The notes beneath the pieces are model-generated. The model saw only the letters and a list, made by a program, of their open reading frames with translations. It had not been told where the DNA came from and ran no database searches. From an uncultured Marivita sp. (GTDB lineage: Bacteria > Pseudomonadota > Alphaproteobacteria > Rhodobacterales > Rhodobacteraceae), in the NCBI RefSeq assembly GCF_947488135.1, contig NZ_CANKYW010000001.1, positions 806,001 to 870,000 on the forward strand: a stretch of 64,000 nt of DNA, written 5' to 3'. The position numbers were made by a program, and so were the translations under genes. Of this stretch, positions 1-8,385 are shown piece by piece (positions within the stretch are counted from its first letter, which is position 1; each line of letters starts with the position of its first letter).

Positions 1-1707
1 GAAGATCAGTTCGGACCACGCCTTGTAGACGGCGAACACCCCCATCGGGAAGTAAAGGAACATCATCGGGACCCATTGCATCAGCTGTTCGTGCTGCGTG
101 CGTCCCACCGCTACAAAGCCGATGAGCAGCGAAATCAGCTCTGTCAAAAGAAAGAGGGCCAGAAGGCCCCCTGTCCATGCCGCCGGAAACATCTCCATGA
201 ACGGCGTCGAGAATCCGAATAAGACCAGCCAGAAAGACCAAAGCGCGGGCGCGAGCGTGAATTGCAGGATCGTCGTCAGAAAGAAGAACTGGAACCCGAG
301 GAATTTGCGAAGCCCCAGATCGCGCAGGAGCCTGAAGGGCCGTTTCATATGCACCAGATAGGTGACGATGTACCCCTTGAGCCATCTTGACCGCTGCTTG
401 ATCCAGGAAATGAACCTGTGGTTCGCCTCTTCTCGGGTGACGGTCGGGATCAGGATGGTCCTGTAGCCGAAGCGCGACAGCCTGATCCCGAGATCCGCAT
501 CTTCGGTCACGTTATGGGCATCCCAACCGCCGACCTGTTGCAATGCGCTGCGTTTGAGATAGACCGTCGTGCCGCCCAAGGGGATCGGCAGACCCAGACG
601 TGCGGCACCGGCCAGAACGATCCGGAACCAGGTCGCGTATTCGATGGTGAAACACCGCGAGATCCAGTTCGATCGCGTGTTGTAGAAATCGAGGATTCCC
701 TGCACGCAGGCGACATCGTCGGGCGCCAGGTGAAACGCTTCGACCACGCGTTCGATCTGGTCGGTCGCGGGCGCATCCTCGGCATCGAGGATCCCGACGA
801 TATCGCCGCGGGTGTGACCCAGCGCATAGTTCAAGGCGCGGGGTTTGGTTTTCAGCTCTGCGTCGGGCACGACCACGACGCGCATCCATGCAGGGAGGGA
901 CAGGTCCCCGATCATATTGCGGGTCAGGTTGTCCTTTTCCTCAAGCACCAGAACCACATCGAGCAGCGATTTCGGATAGGTGAGGCGCGACAGGCGCTGC
1001 ACCAGACTGTTGGCTATGCTTGCCTCGTTGAACAGCGGCACGATCAAGCTCACCACCGGTTTTTCGGCCAAGGGCACGTGAACCGGTTTGTCGGGTGGCT
1101 TCTTGTACCCGGCAAAGAAAACCGCGATCTTAAAGGTGACACAAGCCAGCAGGTTCGCCACAGCGACGAGGGTAATTCCCGCAAAAAACACGTTGGGAAA
1201 GAAAAATATGAGGGCAAGGCTGACCCCGAAGAACAGTGATGCGAGAATCCCGCGCCTCCAGGTCAGCTTGTTGATGTCGCGGCAGCTGTAATCGTCTGCC
1301 ACAAGTGTTTCCGCCCGCTCGGCCAGGTAATCGCTGTGCTGGGCCATGATGACGGTGATCAGATCGTCTTCGGACGCTTCGGCAAACAGGACCGGCCCGA
1401 TCTGGTGTTCGAGCATATCGCGCAATTGCGTCCGATCGCGGTTCGGTGTGACGCCGATCAGGGTCGCTTCGCCCACCATCCCCCAAGGGTAAACGCGGTG
1501 TTCGAGGCAGAATTTCGGTGGGAGGAGGTGCGCCAGCCTCTCGTCCGGCGGGTTGGTTTCAGGTTTGAGCCGTCGTCGACTGATCGCGAGGTTGCGCGCC
1601 TCGCGCAAGACGCTGTCTGAAAGCCGTTCGGACGCAATGGGCTGTGTGCGTGCCGATGGCGCCAGAACGAAGGGCGAGTCGGTCGCATCTTTGATTGAAA
1701 AGGACAT
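1..1707 (-). CDS. Membrane glycosyltransferase family 2 protein (C-terminus cut by window edge)
   Basis: The reading frame is open from the ATG at 1707 to base 1, giving 569 codons without a stop, so the gene continues outside the window and is absent from the ORF track. The first roughly 140 residues are soluble and resemble the N-terminal domain found in GspE/MshE-type ATPases and some synthases. Two hydrophobic segments follow, then a GT2 catalytic domain with LIVPLFNEA, a DAED acidic motif, TEDADLG and the processive-type QRSRW motif. More membrane helices follow (FLGFQFFFLTTILQF and later). This layout matches cellulose-synthase-like inner-membrane polymerases that move a sugar from a nucleotide donor to a growing polysaccharide. 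The polymer cannot be told from sequence. No SD is obvious before the chosen ATG, but the downstream frame is unambiguous. Confidence 0.82.
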   Translation of the reverse strand, partial: MSFSIKDATDSPFVLAPSARTQPIASERLSDSVLREARNLAISRRRLKPETNPPDERLAHLLPPKFCLEHRVYPWGMVGEATLIGVTPNRDRTQLRDMLEHQIGPVLFAEASEDDLITVIMAQHSDYLAERAETLVADDYSCRDINKLTWRRGILASLFFGVSLALIFFFPNVFFAGITLVAVANLLACVTFKIAVFFAGYKKPPDKPVHVPLAEKPVVSLIVPLFNEASIANSLVQRLSRLTYPKSLLDVVLVLEEKDNLTRNMIGDLSLPAWMRVVVVPDAELKTKPRALNYALGHTRGDIVGILDAEDAPATDQIERVVEAFHLAPDDVACVQGILDFYNTRSNWISRCFTIEYATWFRIVLAGAARLGLPIPLGGTTVYLKRSALQQVGGWDAHNVTEDADLGIRLSRFGYRTILIPTVTREEANHRFISWIKQRSRWLKGYIVTYLVHMKRPFRLLRDLGLRKFLGFQFFFLTTILQFTLAPALWSFWLVLFGFSTPFMEMFPAAWTGGLLALFLLTELISLLIGFVAVGRTQHEQLMQWVPMMFLYFPMGVFAVYKAWSELIF

Positions 1708-1771
1708 CGTACCCCCGGTTCTGGCCGGGGGTCAGCTAATCGCGTGTCGGTTAACTTGCGGTTAACGCGGC

Positions 1772-2941
1772 CTAAACCTTTTCCGTTTTGTGCGCCGCCA
1801 TCGAGTTCGCGAAGCGTTCGAACAGGTAAAAGCTGTCCTGCGGACCGGGGCTCGCCTCGGGGTGCTGCTGGACCGAGAATACAGGGCGATCCGCCATGCG
1901 GATCCCGCAATTCGATCCGTCGAACAGCGACACATGGGTTTCAAGCACACCCGTGGGAAGGCTCTGGCTGTCCACGGCAAAACCGTGGTTCATTGAGGTG
2001 ATCTCGACCTTGCCGGTCTCGGTGTCCTTGACCGGGTGGTTCGCACCGTGATGGCCGTGGTTCATCTTGACGGTCTTCGCCCCAAGCGCGAGCGCCAGCA
2101 TCTGATGGCCGAGGCAGATGCCGAACATCGGCAGGTCGGTGTCCTTGAGAATTGTCCGGATCATCGGCACGGCATATTCGCCGGTTGCCGCAGGATCGCC
2201 GGGTCCGTTGGATAGGAAGACCCCATCGGGATTATGCGCCAACACTTCTTCCGCGGTCGCCGTCGCGGGCAGAACGGTCACATCGCACCCGGCACTGGCA
2301 AGACAGCGCAGGATGTTCCGCTTTGCACCGTAGTCGATGGCCACGACCTTGTGCTTGGCATCGGTCTGGCGAACGTAGCCCTCGGGCCAGGCCCACCGCA
2401 TCTCGTCCCAGCGATAGGATTGCGCGCAGGTGACGTTCTTGGCAAGGTCGAGCCCCTCCAGGCCGGGGAACGCGCGTGCCTTCTCGACCAATGCGGCAAT
2501 GTCGAACGTGCCTTCGGGATTGTGCTCCAACGCGACATGCGGTGCGCCGAGCTGCCGGATGGCGCGGGTCAGCCGCCGCGTATCCACGCCGCCGATCGCA
2601 ATCCGCCCACGCGCCGAGAGCCAGTCACCAAGCTCTTGCACCGCGCGCCAATTGGAGCTTTGCGTCGGCATCCATTTCACCACCATACCTTCGGCCACCG
2701 GATCGGCGGTTTCGTCGTCATCCGGGTTCACGCCGACATTGCCGATATGGGGAAAGGTGAAGGTCACGATCTGCCCGGCATAGGACGGATCGGTCATGAT
2801 CTCCTGGTAGCCTGTCATGGCGGTGTTGAAGCACAGCTCGGCCACGGAGGTGCCGACAGCGCCAAAGCCCTGACCGTAAAAGATCGTCCCATCCGCAAGG
2901 GCAAGGCAGGCGGTCGGGGTGTCGTTGGTAAGCTGGGCCAT
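1772..2941 (-). CDS. carA: Carbamoyl-phosphate synthase small (glutaminase) subunit
   Basis: CarA hydrolyses glutamine and channels ammonia to CarB for carbamoyl phosphate, the precursor of arginine and pyrimidines; it is cytoplasmic. The 389-residue protein has the CarA N-terminal domain (DGTIFYGQGF, then AMTGYQEIMTDPSY) and a class I glutamine amidotransferase domain with the nucleophile elbow FGICLGHQML and the QQHPEASPGP motif that supplies the His-Glu pair. Length is normal for the family. carB is not adjacent, which is common in alphaproteobacteria. The gene is divergent from the YqeY gene at 3122 across a 180-base promoter space. Confidence 0.97.
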   Translation of the reverse strand: MAQLTNDTPTACLALADGTIFYGQGFGAVGTSVAELCFNTAMTGYQEIMTDPSYAGQIVTFTFPHIGNVGVNPDDDETADPVAEGMVVKWMPTQSSNWRAVQELGDWLSARGRIAIGGVDTRRLTRAIRQLGAPHVALEHNPEGTFDIAALVEKARAFPGLEGLDLAKNVTCAQSYRWDEMRWAWPEGYVRQTDAKHKVVAIDYGAKRNILRCLASAGCDVTVLPATATAEEVLAHNPDGVFLSNGPGDPAATGEYAVPMIRTILKDTDLPMFGICLGHQMLALALGAKTVKMNHGHHGANHPVKDTETGKVEITSMNHGFAVDSQSLPTGVLETHVSLFDGSNCGIRMADRPVFSVQQHPEASPGPQDSFYLFERFANSMAAHKTEKV

Positions 2942-3121
2942 GGCGCGACTCCGCAGGGGGTTAAATCTCCGGGAAACTACGGGTGCGGTGCCCTGCGGTC
3001 AAGGGAGGGTCGAAATTGTGATTAATAGCCTTTTCAATGACTTAGCCGAAATCACGCAGACTTGCGTCGAAACGGCTCCTCGCTTACTGTGCCCGCTCGT
3101 TCAACCATGGGATAGGAATTC

Positions 3122-3586
3122 ATGGACCTTCGTACCCGGCTCAACACGTCGATCAAACAGGCGATGCGCGACAAGGACAGCGCGCGGCTGTCGACCCTTC
3201 GCCTGATCAATGCTGCGATCAAGGACCGCGATATTGCGGCGCGCGGCGAGGGCAACGAAGATGGGGTCGGAGACGACGAAGTTCTTGCGATCCTTGGGAA
3301 AATGGTCAAGCAACGCAGGGACACCGCCAAAACCTACGAAGAGGGTGGGCGGCTCGATCTGGCCGAACGCGAGCTCGCCGAGATCGAGGTGATCGAGGAA
3401 TTCCTGCCGCGCAAGCTGTCGGATGACGAGGTTGCCAGCGCCGTGGATGCCGCCGTTGCCGAGACCGGAGCATCCTCGATCCGGGACATGGGCCGCGTCA
3501 TGGGCGCGCTCAAGGCGAAATATACCGGCCAGATGGATTTCGGCGCAGTCGGCCCGATGGTCAAAGACCGTCTGTCCAACATCTGA
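3122..3586 (+). CDS. GatB/YqeY domain-containing protein
   Basis: This 154-residue YqeY-type protein starts MDLRTRLNTSIKQAM and keeps the family features: a helical N-terminal half, the ELAEIEVIEEFLPRKLSDDE segment, and a C-terminal part with SSIRDMGRVMGALKAKYTGQMD. The domain is shared with the tail of GatB, the amidotransferase subunit that recognises mischarged tRNA. Free-standing YqeY proteins have no settled function, although a tRNA-related role is often proposed. The start has an AGG-containing SD in GGGATAGGAATTC. It is divergent from carA and appears monocistronic. Confidence 0.9.
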   Translation: MDLRTRLNTSIKQAMRDKDSARLSTLRLINAAIKDRDIAARGEGNEDGVGDDEVLAILGKMVKQRRDTAKTYEEGGRLDLAERELAEIEVIEEFLPRKLSDDEVASAVDAAVAETGASSIRDMGRVMGALKAKYTGQMDFGAVGPMVKDRLSNI

Positions 3587-3604
3587 TTTTGCCGAAATAA
3601 GCGA

Positions 3605-3626
3605 CCGTTTCTGTCAACGGAAACGG
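3605..3626. terminator. Hairpin between yqeY and the convergent glycosyltransferase
   Basis: CCGTTTC (3605-3611) pairs with GAAACGG (3620-3626) around an eight-base loop. A second hairpin, CGATGCG-TCAA-CGCATCG, spans the stop codon of the convergent gene at 3636. Neither has a proper T-run, so the call as a shared terminator is weak and rests mainly on position between convergent genes. Confidence 0.35.
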
Positions 3627-3635
3627 CGCGATGCG

Positions 3636-4556
3636 TCAACGCATCGTGGGCCCGACCGTCTCTAGACCGAAATCGCGCCTGATCTCTGCAAGAGTGGCAT
3701 CGTCTGTGACCTTGAAACGCTGCACGAACCGCGTCTTGTACCCAATCCGCCCACGGCGCGCGCCGAAGTTTCCCCCGTGGTTTAGCATGTAAAGCACCGA
3801 TGGTCGCGACAATGGTGCCAAGGGCTGACCGGCCAGTGCGGCGAGATAGGGAAACATCCGGTGCTCGTGCTGTGTCATCTCTGCGATGAAGGCCGTCGAG
3901 GCGGGTTCCGACGGATCATGATACACCGCCGCACAACTGCCGCAGAGTTTCCAGAACGGCTTGCGCATGGGGGCAGACCAACTGCGCGTGTCCGCCACTC
4001 CGATGTCGCCGGCACTGACGTCCATCACGTAGCCTGACTGCACCAGGTAGCCGCCCGGCTCCTGCCGCTCCAGCATCTCTCCCACCGCGCCCTGTCGCAG
4101 AAGGTCGTCCGCATCGAAGGACATCACGTAGCCCGGAGACGAGGTCAGATCGGGCAACGCCTTGCTCAACTGCCGCAGCTTGCGCCATTTGTCGTTGCCC
4201 GGGGTCGGGTCGGTGAAGGGCAGGTAGGTGATGCGCGGATCGTCGGGCAGATCAGGGCGCACCTGGCAGCAGATCGCGGCGGTCCAATCGGATCGGTCCT
4301 GCGCAAGAAAACCGTCAAGCGTGCTCCGCAACCGGGCCACCACCGCGTCCCAGTCACCAACGTGGTCCGGGCCAACGAGGGGCAGCAGGAAGGTCACTTG
4401 CTTGGGCGTCGCTTTCCGCACCGCAGCCCCGCGCAACGCCAACGCGGCGCGTTCTGACGGGACCATCTCAGAGGTTGGGTCTATCTTGCCAAGAAGCTGT
4501 GTCCGCAGCAGATGACGCGCGCGGATGTGTTTCGGGACGGCGGGAACCTGTGCCAT
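3636..4556 (-). CDS. Glycosyltransferase-like protein of unknown substrate
   Basis: A 306-residue soluble protein. From about residue 50 it reads like a GT-A fold: VTFLLPLVGPDHVGDWDAVV, then a region ending in YVMSFDADDLL, where the DADD cluster would bind the metal and nucleotide sugar. A later WSAPMRKPFWKLCGSCAAVYH segment contains two cysteines. Roseobacter genomes carry many such glycosyltransferase-like proteins with no assigned acceptor. The gene lies 11 bases downstream of the DUF2244 gene on the same strand, so they may be co-transcribed. Assignment to the GT-A fold is by motif only. Confidence 0.6.
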   Translation of the reverse strand: MAQVPAVPKHIRARHLLRTQLLGKIDPTSEMVPSERAALALRGAAVRKATPKQVTFLLPLVGPDHVGDWDAVVARLRSTLDGFLAQDRSDWTAAICCQVRPDLPDDPRITYLPFTDPTPGNDKWRKLRQLSKALPDLTSSPGYVMSFDADDLLRQGAVGEMLERQEPGGYLVQSGYVMDVSAGDIGVADTRSWSAPMRKPFWKLCGSCAAVYHDPSEPASTAFIAEMTQHEHRMFPYLAALAGQPLAPLSRPSVLYMLNHGGNFGARRGRIGYKTRFVQRFKVTDDATLAEIRRDFGLETVGPTMR

Positions 4557-4567
4557 GACGCCTCGGA

Positions 4568-5059
4568 TCAGGGGGTGGCGATGCGCCGAACCTTTTCACT
4601 CAGCTCTGCGTACAGCTCTTTGCGTTCGTCTTCGCTCAGAAACGCGCCAATCTCAACCTCTCTTCCCGCACCGGAGAGCGTCACGTAATGCGGAACCGGG
4701 CCACCCTTGTGGTGCATGTTGACCTGCGTCCAGTAAGGGTTGCAGTGCCATTCCTGCGGCGCGCCCTTGAAGCTCTGCCGCGTCAGGTGCAAATCGTCGG
4801 GCGTCAGGGTCAGCACCTCGATGATCTGCAAATCCCGCTCGTTCCGGCGTAGCGCGTACCACATCGCACCAAGCGCCAGCAGCATGAACGGCAGGATGCC
4901 CCAGAGCAGCACTGTGCCGATCAGGCCGTAAAGCGGGATCGTGGACAGGGCGAAAATGCCAAGAATTGTCGCCGCAAACCCATGCGCGGGCAGCGATTGA
5001 TGCGGCCAGAGGCGGAGTTCAGAGGTGTCTCCCGAGGTGTCGGTCCAAGTGTACGGCAT
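4568..5059 (-). CDS. DUF2244 domain-containing integral membrane protein
   Basis: A 163-residue protein matching the DUF2244 layout: a short N-terminal strand region (ELRLWPHQSLPAHGF), two adjacent membrane helices (about residues 30-50 and 55-72, GLIGTVLLWGILPFMLLALGAMWYAL), then RRNERDLQIIEVLTLTPDDL and a beta-rich cytoplasmic tail with WHCNPYWTQV. No biochemical role is established for the family. It sits six bases downstream of ccdB on the same strand and near ctaD. A role around respiration would be a guess from position only. Confidence 0.85.
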   Translation of the reverse strand: MPYTWTDTSGDTSELRLWPHQSLPAHGFAATILGIFALSTIPLYGLIGTVLLWGILPFMLLALGAMWYALRRNERDLQIIEVLTLTPDDLHLTRQSFKGAPQEWHCNPYWTQVNMHHKGGPVPHYVTLSGAGREVEIGAFLSEDERKELYAELSEKVRRIATP

Positions 5060-5065
5060 CGTGGT

Positions 5066-5365
5066 TCAGTACCCCGTCAAAAGCATATCGCAGGCGCGGA
5101 TGATGTCGTCCCGCTGATTGGCGGCAGAGCCGATATGTGTCTCCAGCTGCGGTAGTGTCAGGGTCGCAACTTGCAAAAGGTTCAAACGCAGTGACAGATC
5201 ACCCAGCACGATACGCGGTGCAAGCCTGTCTATTGGCGTATCCGACCAATCCTCCGGCACCAAGCGAGCCACAACTCGAGTGGTGGCATCGGCGAGCAAG
5301 TCAGATTGGAGAACCAAGACATGGCTGCCGCTGTCAGCGCGGAAAACGTCAAACTGCTTCGCCAT
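5066..5365 (-). CDS. ccdB: CcdB-family toxin of a type II toxin-antitoxin pair
   Basis: The 99-residue protein starts AKQFDVFRADSGSHVLVLQSDLL and ends with TLPQLETHIGSAANQRDDIIRACDMLLTGY, close to the length and layout of CcdB (101 residues in plasmid F). CcdB toxins poison DNA gyrase by trapping the GyrA-DNA complex. The last three residues of F CcdB (WGI) are needed for toxicity; here the end is TGY, so activity cannot be assumed. The start codon follows the ccdA stop by three bases, so the two are translationally coupled, antitoxin first. Confidence 0.85.
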   Translation of the reverse strand: MAKQFDVFRADSGSHVLVLQSDLLADATTRVVARLVPEDWSDTPIDRLAPRIVLGDLSLRLNLLQVATLTLPQLETHIGSAANQRDDIIRACDMLLTGY

Positions 5366-5368
5366 GTC

Positions 5369-5590
5369 TTACCACTGACGATATTTGGCGAGGGGCAGGC
5401 CTTCTTCTTCAACCCGTCGATTATATGCCTCGAACGCAGCCTTGTTCTCTTCCTTCCAGCGTTCGGCTTCCGCGCGGCGTACGTCTTCCTCAATTCCAGC
5501 TTCGGCCGCGCGTGAGATATTCACGCCAACGGCCTTCGCGCGGGCGATCAGGTCGGCATCGAGGCTGAGGCTGGTGGATTTGCGTGGCAT
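5369..5590 (-). CDS. ccdA: CcdA-family antitoxin
   Basis: A 73-residue protein with a ribbon-helix-helix N-terminus (KSTSLSLDADLIARAKAVGVNISRAAEAGIE) and an acidic, helical C-terminal tail (RWKEENKAAFEAYNRRVEEEGLPLAKYRQW) of the kind that wraps and neutralises CcdB. A good SD, AAGGAGA, lies nine bases before the ATG. A perfect inverted repeat lies 33-60 bases upstream and overlaps a plausible promoter, consistent with the autoregulation known for CcdAB. The pair lies between the DUF2244 gene and ctaD, all on the minus strand. Confidence 0.88.
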   Translation of the reverse strand: MPRKSTSLSLDADLIARAKAVGVNISRAAEAGIEEDVRRAEAERWKEENKAAFEAYNRRVEEEGLPLAKYRQW

Positions 5591-5622
5591 GGGGCGTTCT
5601 CCTTTGCAGAAGATATACCGCA

Positions 5623-5650
5623 GAACCTACCCGCAAACAACGGTAGGTTC
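5623..5650. promoter_or_regulatory. Inverted repeat, candidate CcdAB operator
   Basis: GAACCTACC and GGTAGGTTC are perfect nine-base arms separated by ten bases, just upstream of ccdA. Read on the minus strand, a TTGTTT hexamer falls between the arms and a TATATC hexamer lies 17 bases further on, so one arm lies in the -35/-10 spacer. This is the expected geometry of a repressor site. The promoter hexamers match consensus only moderately. Confidence 0.55.
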
Positions 5651-5656
5651 GATAGC

Positions 5657-5684
5657 AAAAGGCCCCGGCGTTTCCACCAGGGCC
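5657..5684 (-). terminator. Rho-independent terminator of ctaD
   Basis: On the minus strand, GGCCCTGG and CCGGGGCC form an eight-base stem with one mismatch around an eight-base loop, followed by TTTT. It begins about 22 bases beyond the ctaD stop codon and separates ctaD from ccdA. Confidence 0.7.
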
Positions 5685-5706
5685 CTTGGTTCAGAAAACT
5701 CTTAGC

Positions 5707-7380
5707 TTAGTGCGCGTGGGTCTTTTCCCAGTCTTCCCGCTTCGGAAGCTGCTCGAACGTGTGTTCGGGCGGCGGGGAGGGCAGGGTCCATTCCAGCGTG
5801 TCCGCATATTCGTTCCACGGGTTCTTCGCGGTCTCGGCACGGCCCTTGGCAAGGCTCCATGCGATCACGCCGATGAAGAACAGGAACGAGGCGAAGGACA
5901 GGAACGCGCCCCAGCTCGAGATGTAGTTCCAGAAGGCAAAGGCTTCCGGATAATCGATGTAGCGACGGGGCATGCCCTGACGGCCCAGGAAGTGCTGCGG
6001 GAAGAACGTCAGGTTCGCACCGATGAAGAACGTCCAGAAGTGCAGCTTACCGGCCCATTCCGGGTACATCTTGCCGGTCATCTTCGGGAAATAGAAGTAG
6101 ATGCCCGCGAAGATACCGAAGACGGCACCGAGGCTCATCACGTAGTGGAAGTGCGCAACCACATAGTAAGTGTCATGGTAGGCACGGTCCACGGCAGCCT
6201 GCGACAGGACGATGCCCGTCACACCACCCACGGTGAAGAGGAACAGGAAGCCGAACGCCCAGAGCATCGGCGTCTTGAACTCGATCGAGCCGCCCCACAT
6301 GGTCGCGATCCACGAGAAGATCTTGACCCCTGTCGGAACCGCGATGACCATCGTCGCCAGCATGAAGTAGGACTGCTGGGTCAGCGACATGCCCACCGTG
6401 TACATGTGGTGCGCCCACACGACAAAGCCCAGTGCACCGATCGCGATGATCGCCCAGACCATCGGCAGGTAGCCGAAGACCGGCTTGCGGCTGAACGTGG
6501 CGACCACGTGGCTGATGATGCCGAAGGCCGGCAGGATCACGATGTAGACCTCGGGGTGACCGAAGAACCACAGGATGTGCTGGTAGAGAACCGGGTCGCC
6601 ACCGCCTGCGGGATCGAAGAAGGTCGTCCCGAAGTTCCGGTCAGTGAGCAACATGGTGATCGCACCCGCCAGAACCGGCAGCGCCAGAAGGATCAGCCAG
6701 GCTGTGACGAAGATCGACCAGGCAAACAGCGGCACCTTGAAGAGCGTCATGCCAGGCGCGCGCATGTTCAGGAAGGTGGTGATCACGTTGATCGCACCCA
6801 GGATCGACGAGGCACCGGAAACGTGCACCGCGAAGATCGCGAGATCCATCGACATGCCGCCTTCATTGGTCGACAGCGGTGGATAGAGCACCCAACCCAC
6901 ACCCGAACCCAACTGACCGTTGCCGCCCGGTGCAAAGACCGAACAGATCGCCAGCGTCGTCCCGGCGACGAACAGCCAGAAGGACAGGTTGTTCAGACGC
7001 GGGAACGCCATGTCCGGCGCGCCGATCTGCAACGGCATGAAATAGTTGCCGAAACCGCCGAAAAGCGCCGGAATCACCACGAAGAACATCATCAGGATGC
7101 CGTGTCCGGTGATCAGAACGTTCCAAAGGTGTCCGTTCGGTGTACATTCGCCGACCGCTGCTGCGGTCAGGCGGGCGCCTTCCATACACATGTACTGAAC
7201 CCCGGGGTTCATGAGCTCCATGCGCATGTAAACGGTAAAGGCCACCGAGATGAAGCCCGCGATACCGGCGGCGATCAGGTACAGAATCCCGATATCCTTG
7301 TGGTTCGTGGACATGAACCAGCGGGTGAAAAACCCGCGCTGGTCTTCATGCTCGTGGCCGTGAATGGCGGCGTCTGCCAT
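5707..7380 (-). CDS. ctaD: Cytochrome c oxidase subunit I (aa3 type)
   Basis: Subunit I of the aa3 oxidase carries heme a and the heme a3-CuB centre that reduces oxygen and pumps protons across the inner membrane. The 557-residue product has twelve hydrophobic segments and hallmark motifs: [14 protein letters not shown] near the N-terminus, the [18 protein letters not shown] helix with CuB and proton-channel residues, [10 protein letters not shown] and HFHYVMSLG. The track ORF extends 91 codons further upstream, but ATG 7380 has a strong AGGAGG SD and gives the usual start ([13 protein letters not shown]). Subunits II and III and the ctaB/ctaG assembly genes are not nearby, as in other Rhodobacterales where ctaD stands alone. 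An FNR-like box and a terminator-like hairpin lie in the leader. Confidence 0.97.
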   Translation of the reverse strand: MADAAIHGHEHEDQRGFFTRWFMSTNHKDIGILYLIAAGIAGFISVAFTVYMRMELMNPGVQYMCMEGARLTAAAVGECTPNGHLWNVLITGHGILMMFFVVIPALFGGFGNYFMPLQIGAPDMAFPRLNNLSFWLFVAGTTLAICSVFAPGGNGQLGSGVGWVLYPPLSTNEGGMSMDLAIFAVHVSGASSILGAINVITTFLNMRAPGMTLFKVPLFAWSIFVTAWLILLALPVLAGAITMLLTDRNFGTTFFDPAGGGDPVLYQHILWFFGHPEVYIVILPAFGIISHVVATFSRKPVFGYLPMVWAIIAIGALGFVVWAHHMYTVGMSLTQQSYFMLATMVIAVPTGVKIFSWIATMWGGSIEFKTPMLWAFGFLFLFTVGGVTGIVLSQAAVDRAYHDTYYVVAHFHYVMSLGAVFGIFAGIYFYFPKMTGKMYPEWAGKLHFWTFFIGANLTFFPQHFLGRQGMPRRYIDYPEAFAFWNYISSWGAFLSFASFLFFIGVIAWSLAKGRAETAKNPWNEYADTLEWTLPSPPPEHTFEQLPKREDWEKTHAH

Positions 7381-7404
7381 ATCTGCCTCCTGATGGTTCC
7401 CAAT

Positions 7405-7431
7405 AAAAAAGCGCAAGGAATCTCCGTGCGC
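7405..7431 (-). terminator. Terminator-like hairpin in the ctaD leader
   Basis: On the minus strand GCGCA-C-GGA-GAT-TCC-T-TGCGC forms a stem of five plus three pairs with one mismatch, followed directly by TTTTTT. It ends only 24 bases before the ctaD start codon, inside what should be the 5' leader. It may end read-through from lipB or act as an attenuator for ctaD. The same bases also sit in the in-frame upstream extension of the ctaD ORF. Confidence 0.55.
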
Positions 7432-7485
7432 CATTTTTTCCATAGTCGTTTTAGAATGTGAGACCGGCGGCGGCAACGGATGTAT

Positions 7486-7499
7486 TTGACGCAGATCAA
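7486..7499. promoter_or_regulatory. FNR/FnrL-like binding site upstream of ctaD
   Basis: TTGAC-GCAG-ATCAA matches the FNR consensus TTGAT-N4-ATCAA at nine of ten half-site positions. It lies about 106 bases upstream of the ctaD ATG. In related Rhodobacterales, aa3 oxidase is made mainly under aerobic growth and FnrL acts on respiratory genes, so a role in oxygen control of ctaD is plausible. Confidence 0.6.
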
Positions 7500-7606
7500 A
7501 CTTTATTGTCGCACTTTGATCTTGATGCGATGACCGCTTCTCAACGCATACCCTTAATAAATATACAATTTGTTCGAGATCGGGCGTTTTTGCCCGGTTT
7601 GCAGCC

Positions 7607-8290
7607 TCAAGAGCGACACGCCGCCGCGCTTGGAGCGTCGAAAACCACGTCAAAGCTCTGCTTCAACGCCACGTCCACATCGTCCATCGTCACCGGAAGA
7701 CCAAGGTCGACGAGGGATGTCACACCATATTGCGTGATCCCGCAGGGCACGATGCCGTCGAAATGGCTCAGGTCTGGCTCCACATTGATGGAAATGCCAT
7801 GAAAGCTCACCCATTTCCGCAAACGGATGCCGATGGCGGCGATCTTGTCTTCCGCGATTTTACCATCCGGTAAAAGTTTCTTGTCCGGCCGCTCGATCCA
7901 GACTCCGACGCGCCCGTCGCGGATATGCCCGGTCAGACCGAATTCGCCCAGTGTCGCGATCACCCAGCGTTCGAGATCCTGCACGAAACACCGCACATCC
8001 CGGCCACGCTTGCCGACATCGAGCATGACATAGACGACACGTTGGCCCGGTCCGTGATACGTGTACTGCCCCCCTCGCTTGGTGTCGTAGACCGGGAAGC
8101 GGTCCGGGTCCTTCAAATCCTCGATCCGCGCGCTGGTCCCGGCGGTGTAGAGCGGGGGATGCTCGAGCAACCAGATCAGCTCATCCGCAGAGCCATCCGC
8201 AATGGCCGAAGCCCGCGCCTCCATCACAGCGACCGCGTCATCGTAGTCGGTCAGGCCGTCCGAAATGATCCATTCGACACGTGTCGACAT
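7607..8290 (-). CDS. lipB: Octanoyl-[ACP]:protein N-octanoyltransferase
   Basis: LipB moves octanoyl from acyl carrier protein to a lysine of lipoyl domains (PDH, OGDH, GcvH), the first step of lipoate synthesis, in the cytoplasm. The 227-residue product has [12 protein letters not shown], the [12 protein letters not shown] substrate-binding signature, the catalytic lysine in [11 protein letters not shown] and the catalytic cysteine in GIVPCGI. The track ORF starts 32 codons earlier; ATG 8290 was chosen because it has an AAGGA SD and gives the normal N-terminus. It is divergent from the gene at 8386 across 95 bases, which contain a CATTCT-TTTC-AGAATG dyad. Confidence 0.95.
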   Translation of the reverse strand: MSTRVEWIISDGLTDYDDAVAVMEARASAIADGSADELIWLLEHPPLYTAGTSARIEDLKDPDRFPVYDTKRGGQYTYHGPGQRVVYVMLDVGKRGRDVRCFVQDLERWVIATLGEFGLTGHIRDGRVGVWIERPDKKLLPDGKIAEDKIAAIGIRLRKWVSFHGISINVEPDLSHFDGIVPCGITQYGVTSLVDLGLPVTMDDVDVALKQSFDVVFDAPSAAACRS

Positions 8291-8385
8291 CACAGATTCC
8301 TTGACTCGCGAAACATTCTTTTCAGAATGGACGCAACTTTTATTCGAATTCCACTTGCACTGAACATTTTTTGAAAGGCTCCGCA

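Noticed and set aside
418-1239. 273-residue plus-strand ORF
   Set aside because: It is antisense to the glycosyltransferase frame, which has clear family motifs; the ORF has no recognisable domain and reflects GC-rich codon bias.
5686-7461. 591-residue plus-strand ORF opposite ctaD
   Set aside because: Highly charged, His/Arg/Asp-rich composition typical of an antisense frame; the opposite strand encodes a certain CtaD.
7381-7653. 91-codon N-terminal extension of ctaD
   Set aside because: ATG 7380 has an AGGAGG SD and gives the family N-terminus; the extension covers the regulatory leader and part of the lipB end.
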